Positions 58,605 through 64,000 of a stretch of 64,000 nucleotides of DNA are shown piece by piece. The notes beneath the pieces were generated by a model. It was given only the letters and a program-made list of their open reading frames with translations. It was not told the origin of the DNA and did no database searches. The DNA is from Parelaphostrongylus tenuis (Eukaryota; Nematoda; Chromadorea; Rhabditida; Metastrongylidae). The stretch's first letter is position 1. Every line of letters begins with the position of its first letter. The stretch is from NCBI GenBank assembly GCA_019055375.1, contig JAHQIW010005303.1, positions 124,001-188,000 of the forward strand, read 5' to 3'. Both the position numbers and the translations under genes were made by a program.

Positions 58605-58740
58605 ATACGTTTATACATATATATGTATATGTACATACAAGTACATATATAAAGACTCATATATACATTTACATATATATGTGCACGTGTACATGCTCGC
58701 ATATGCATGTATACGTTGCATATACATATATATATATATT
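58605..58740. repeat. TA/GTACATA microsatellite
   Basis: Compound array with TATATATGTGCACGTGTACA interruptions. Confidence 0.85.
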
Positions 58741-59369
58741 GGCGGCAAAGTAACAATGTTCGCTGCTAGTGTGCTAGAATATCAAAAAGGTGGTAAACTT
58801 AATATTATCCATTGCAGACTACTCGCCAACTGATCAAGAGCAGAATCAACTTGTTCAAGGTTATTTTATTCATTTAGATGGGAATCTGATCGCCCTATCA
58901 CACGGACAAGTAATGGAAGTTCACTTCTACAGTCACTGCATTTAACCACATCAAGGCTCAGTCCACAACCTTTCATCACAATTTGTGAACTAATCAGCAC
59001 TACTACATCGACCCCCATAAAATCTATCCGCCGCTCTAAAAAGGTAATATGAACGGCCTAGCAACCAAATCACCGTTCACCATCCCGTTCATCGCACCAC
59101 TACTGATCAATAATAATTGCTCTCAATAAAACACAAAACCTGCAATGTAACTACCTGAAAAATTTTAGGCAAACAATACAGACATTATGGAAACTAGTAA
59201 ACTGTTAGTTGCAAAGTTTTTTTTAATATCCGTGACATTCATGATGTTTCTACTTGTCATTGGCAATTCTTCTGGTTCACCATAAGATCCCGATCATTCG
59301 CATAGTTGAGAAATTGAGAACTTCACAGTGTAAAAAAACTGCTCAACTGCCAAGTAGATAGAGTCATAT

Positions 59370-59555
59370 ATACGTACCTACTTATATACACACGTGTACC
59401 TATATATACATATACATGTATATATACATGTGTACATGTATATATGGATGTATATACATATACCTGAATATATACACATATGTATATACATATGTATGAT
59501 GCATATATCTGAATATATACGCATATGTAATACACATGCATTATACATATAAACC
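59370..59555. repeat. TA/CATATGTATA microsatellite
   Basis: Imperfect array with ATATACATATACATGTATAT units. Confidence 0.85.
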
Positions 59556-60728
59556 TTGCCTCCTCCGACCAAATACCTCTCGTCTCTTCCAGCTCGATAA
59601 GTTGTGCAAGGCTTGTCGTGTATAACGTCACACTAGACAATCCAAACGGGGAACGTTCCAATCCACCTATCTTATAAATCCAGGGAGCAGCGACTCGACC
59701 AGTATTTAACGACATTCATAGCGAAAAGAAAGTCTCCAAGTAGTAGCCGAGCAAACACACAGAACTTGAAAAACTTCAATGGATGATGGATGCGATGAAA
59801 CATACTTGATGTAAGAAGGTGGGTAATGCAAAACAAATGAATAGATGGGAAGGATAAGTAGATATAAACATCTAAACTTGGAAAAAAAGTGAGAAAAATG
59901 TGCCGTCAATACCAGAGCATCAAAATCTCATTCCTCTACAACGATAAACTTTGTCTAGTTGGCGCAGAGCTGCGAATTTTTTTTCGTATGAAAATCAGTC
60001 ATAAGTTGTTATATGTTGATTCGAAATTGAGAGCAACCATTATCTTTGCAATGAAATCCGATACAAACGATCGTGAATGAGATGATATCTTTGTATTAGA
60101 ATGATGCTTATTTGAATCCTATCCAAAAACCTAGGGGGGGGGGGGGGAATGTGAAGTGTGTCGGCAAAGTTGCTCTGAAAGTCGCAGCGCTATTTCAAAA
60201 AGAGTCGTGCCATCTGGAAGCAATTCACGCGGTCGAGACGGTGAAGAGGAAGAAGAGAAAAATGGACGGGTGAACAATGTAATAAAATCCCTTCGCTCGC
60301 AAATCAGCAACCCGAATAAACAACGACAAAATGCACGAATACAAAGCACCTTGATAAATACGCCTCCTCCAAAAAATAACGAAGTCTTCTTAATACTTAC
60401 TACACCTTGTATGCTTCCAGTCTTAAAATGTGCATAAGTATATTATAGATGCATTATTAAATTTTTCAACTAGCCTCAGAATTAACAGAGCACTTCTTTC
60501 CACACACTGTGAAAACTTGAAATCTTCACATGGCTAAAACTATAACCATTTACATTTAGTTAATCACAATCGTTTCACCACAGTCCGGAAGCCGTACGCA
60601 GAAACCATTCTTATTTGTACTGTAATGTATATGATTCAATAAAAAAAATCTCCACGATAGCTGGACCCACGATTTGTGAACAAATTGAAGAAGAAATGGT
60701 CTTTTTCTTGGAGTAAACCTGAACCTGG
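59556..60728. other. No gene assigned; poly-G tract
   Basis: 14 G at 60134-60147. Frames around 60150-60440 are charged or serine-rich on both strands and not convincing. Confidence 0.3.
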
Positions 60729-60985
60729 AAGCGCCGCGACCGGGTGGTTGTGATGCTGGTCGCGGCGCGTGTGGAGCCGAGCTCCACCCCTAATTCTCCC
60801 GGCGCTCAACAACGCCCTATAAGACGCTACAGCCAGGCTATCCTCGAGATTGCAAAGAGACTCGTTCAACCTGTATTCTGCGACGCTCAAGAAGATGAAA
60901 AACGAACTGAATGCTGAAAATACTGGGGTCCGCACCGTTAGAAAAAAAAACCATGAACACCGATCAACGTGCCAAACTGAAGAAG
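60729..60985 (+). repeat. SINE-C copy
   Basis: GCGCCGCGACCGGGTGGTTG, GTGTGGAGCCGAGCTCCACC, body AACAACGCCCTATAAGACGC, ATCCTCGAGATTGCAAAGAG and a degenerate end; pairs with 48172-48430 at family level. Confidence 0.65.
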
Positions 60986-62139
60986 TACGTACTGAAATTG
61001 CGCAACTCGCTAAGGATTAGGAGCAATGTTGGAAAAAAATTTATTCGCATATAACGAAGTGAGAGTAATTAATTCATTATTGCTCAACACAAGTCTACAT
61101 TCTAGATTTATGACTTTTGAACTTAGACACCCAATTATGTAGATAACCAGTAATGCTGCATTGTCTGCATACTCTGTTGCTATGCACAAGCAGCGCCGAT
61201 TGTTACTATGAAAGAATAAGCGAAAACTGTGATAATGGACAAATTGTCATTTGCTTAAAATACTTCATTTCAATTCAAAATATTATCTTTTTCTTAACTT
61301 GCCTACATTACTGGTTAGATTGTAGAATCACGAACATGGAAATTCACGAACAGAGTTACTGGATTATGATGCAAAAGTGCAACCTGTCACACAGTAACCC
61401 TCGATTTGAAGGACAGAATAGGTAATTACATTTGATTCGTGTGCAGACGAAACAGTGTATCGCAGCAATTCAAACGGCAGAACCCCAACATAGTCTAGGA
61501 TAATGACAAACAAATAAATGCTGTCAATATTCAAATCAACGTCCTCTAGGAAAACAGAAGATCTAACACTACACCAAGCTGCATTACATCATACCAGGTG
61601 AAAAAAGAGAATTCATTGATTCCTATAGCGAGTAAAAAAGACACAAACGAAGCTGAAAAACTTTGGAAGCTTTTGCACCACTAGATACTGATAAAAAACA
61701 TGATTGAGGTATTTCACTCCTATATCCGTGAGCCAAGGAGGCACACCTACTACTCATTTTATTGAAATGATAATACTGTTCCATTCAAAGTGCATGTACC
61801 AAAACAGTGCATACATCACATAGAAATTTACGCATCGTATAACCAGATACAAAACTCATCATCAATTGGAAAATAAGTCAACTTAATGTCTTTTAGTACT
61901 GTTTTCTGCCGCATGAGACCACAACAATAAGATATTGATGATATGTGTGGATAAGTTTTTACATTTAAATCACTATGACCACAAAAAATGTATGAAATAT
62001 TGTGTATTTCCAATACTGTAACTAGTACTGCAACTTGTGTGGGGCGTAAAACGCAGCTGCTAAACGCATTTCGATAACATAAGCACGATTAATGATTCGA
62101 CTTTGTCTCATCAGTCCTCCAATCCTTCCGAGTCCAAGA
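60986..62139. other. No gene seen
   Basis: AT-rich; a 90-codon plus-strand frame at 61153-61425 has no recognisable domain. Confidence 0.3.
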
Positions 62140-62420
62140 AATCGCAACGAACTTGTTTGAGAATTTCTATGTCTACAAAGGGCAGCGACAGCCTGTAGTG
62201 TAGGCCCAGGTACTCTAGTATAGGTGTAGCTGAACTAGGATTCCACACAGAATCTGTCGGACAGCGCTCAAGGTTATGCATAAAAAAGATGAAGTCCTCA
62301 AGCAGCAGCCGAAACCACACACAAATTGGAAGCCCTTCGTAATGACGGATATACGAGAAAGCGAATCGAATAAAAAAGTGCCGAGATTCGCATAATATGT
62401 GGTATTGAGTCATATAAACA
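62140..62420 (+). repeat. SINE-B-related fragment
   Basis: Contains AAGATGAAGTCCTCAAGCAG and CAGCCGAAACCACAC, matching the 10031 copy's body; the tRNA-like head is missing or decayed. Confidence 0.45.
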
Positions 62421-64000
62421 AAAAGCATTGGAAAAAGTAAACGCGGATCTTGTGTTCGTGTTCGTAACGCAGACACTACGTTTTCAACACAATTCCTGAA
62501 AAGATATTTAGCAAATGTGAGCTATAGGCACGATTTAAAATCCATTCCTTTGATTATTCAGGACAACTCATATCTCATTACCACACACCTGTTCGCACTA
62601 AAATGCAAAAACGACAATCTCTACATCTGCAAGGTAAAGCGACATTTCTGAAGCGTACAGCACCGAAGAGCAGACTTTATATTCACTTAACTAGAGTTCA
62701 AGAAGCAGCTGTCACAATGGTTGTTGGGGACCTTAGAGTAAAGTTAGACAACTACAGACTTATTGATCTAGAAAACTGAAAAACTTTCACTATTGAGCCT
62801 TTTCCTTGGCTAAAGAGAACATGATTGAAACATAACGATTCGATGAATAGACGGCGTAAATATATGCGGCGACTGGAAGACAACGAAGCGATGGAAGTGG
62901 TGGAACGCAAATGTCATATCAGGACGGAGCATTTAGACATCTATGTGTACAACATGGTCACCAGAATAAAAAATAAAAACTATATGGAAGTGAATTGCAC
63001 TGATACAAGCAAACAGTGTGCGCAGTAATTGGAACAAAAAAGGCTAATTCGTATCCATAACACTTTCGGATGTGGATTTATAATGGGACCTTCAGAACTG
63101 ATTAATTACTATACTCTCGACTTTTGAAATTACTAACTTCACTATGAAAAATTGAGCACATCAAAAAACATCTTAATCCCTACTTTGACCTTTCAGGGAC
63201 GGCAGTTGATCGACTGCACAGCGCAACGCGCAAGATGCGCGCGATTTTCGTTGATCAATTTGATTTATTTCTTTACTTGGAAATTAAAATCTTAGGTTTT
63301 ATGTGTGGCCTGATACTCCGTGTTTTCTACATGGTCATACGTTGTTCTTGCATATATTAGTTTTTTGTACGATGAAAACTTTAAGCGCGAAACGTAGATA
63401 ACATAATAGTAAATAATAATCTATGTAATATCATAATAACAATAGTAATCAGAAAACCAATTAGAGAACGAATATTCGCTAGACTTAGGTTATCGAATGA
63501 CTACTAAGAGTTTGGCAATGAATTATATATACGAGCCCAATGGAGCAAATAAAGCGAACTGAGTGTGAAACATAATTTTATTTTCACTTCTAGATCGTAA
63601 AAACCTTTTCAAAAAACCAAGCATACTGCTAAAATCGTAGAGATTTGAGCCTTTGAATGATTGTTAGTAACGTCTAAGACGAAAATTTTGTCCACCTCAG
63701 GTGGTACACGTCGTTCGTTAAGGGTTAAAGTAGTATGCAGAATTATCCTGAAATTGTTATACCGACAAATCAGAACATGATAACGGATTTCGAAAGTATT
63801 CGCCAACGGGGAAAAAAATAATTCAACTATTGAATGAAATTCTTGAAGATACGATGAGAACAGAGAAAGCAACAATCAACAACAACAAGCAATAGCAGTA
63901 ACGAGCCAAAGCAACATAACAAATAAACGGCTTCTTTGCACGTAGCAAATTAAATTTATCAAAAATATACTGCATGCGCAGCAGCCGCAGACATCAACAA
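62421..64000. other. No gene seen
   Basis: AT-rich right edge. A fragment at 63630-63690 (GAGCCTTTGAATGATTGTTA) resembles the terminus of the 903-bp inverted-terminus family. Confidence 0.3.

Noticed and set aside
58870..59040. Minus-strand frame MGVDVVVLISSQIVMKGCG
   Set aside because: About 55 codons, no match, no clear neighbouring exons.

Overview
This is nuclear DNA from a nematode, most likely a clade V parasite of the hookworm/strongylid type (an inference from genome style, not proven). Genes are split by many introns with TTTCAG-type acceptors, two gene starts sit 5-6 bases behind a strong acceptor as expected for spliced-leader trans-splicing, and the DNA between exons is packed with decayed mariner, Merlin and RTE elements, tRNA-derived SINEs, hairpin elements and long TA arrays.

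Four conserved genes can be rebuilt exon by exon. (1) Minus strand, left edge to about 6.5 kb: beta subunit of ER glucosidase II, with its N-terminal exon unresolved and its C-terminal (MRH) part beyond the left edge. (2) Plus strand, 12274-18009: ERdj3/DNAJB11, the ER Hsp40 co-chaperone, 8 exons and 358 residues if one extra T in exon 7 is disregarded. (3) Plus strand, 22564-29575: a USP22/Ubp8-like ubiquitin protease, 13 exons and 449 residues, with zinc finger, catalytic Cys and His all present. (4) Minus strand, 54872 down to 41518: the DENN-domain half of folliculin (FLCN) in 7 exons, with 8.1-kb and 2.6-kb introns and one apparent single-base frameshift; its N-terminal longin part was not found.

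Layout: 0-7 kb glucosidase II beta with repeat-filled introns; 7-12 kb nested repeats (SINE split by an RTE fragment, hairpins) and a 0.67-kb minisatellite; 12-18 kb ERdj3; 18-22.5 kb repeats; 22.5-29.6 kb USP22-like gene; 30-41 kb a gene-free block holding mariner and Merlin remnants and a large inverted repeat; 41.5-55 kb folliculin; 55-64 kb no gene I can support, with TA arrays and two SINE copies.

Genes 1 and 2 are divergently arranged and both serve ER glycoprotein folding; a UPR-type TGACGTG element lies about 240 bases upstream of the ERdj3 start. The other two act in chromatin deubiquitination (SAGA-type) and in lysosomal/nutrient signalling and have no evident link to them. I found no wholly new gene system. 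The most unusual material is the set of repeat families, several showing intact target-site duplications and nested insertion order, and the two single-base frameshifts in otherwise conserved genes.
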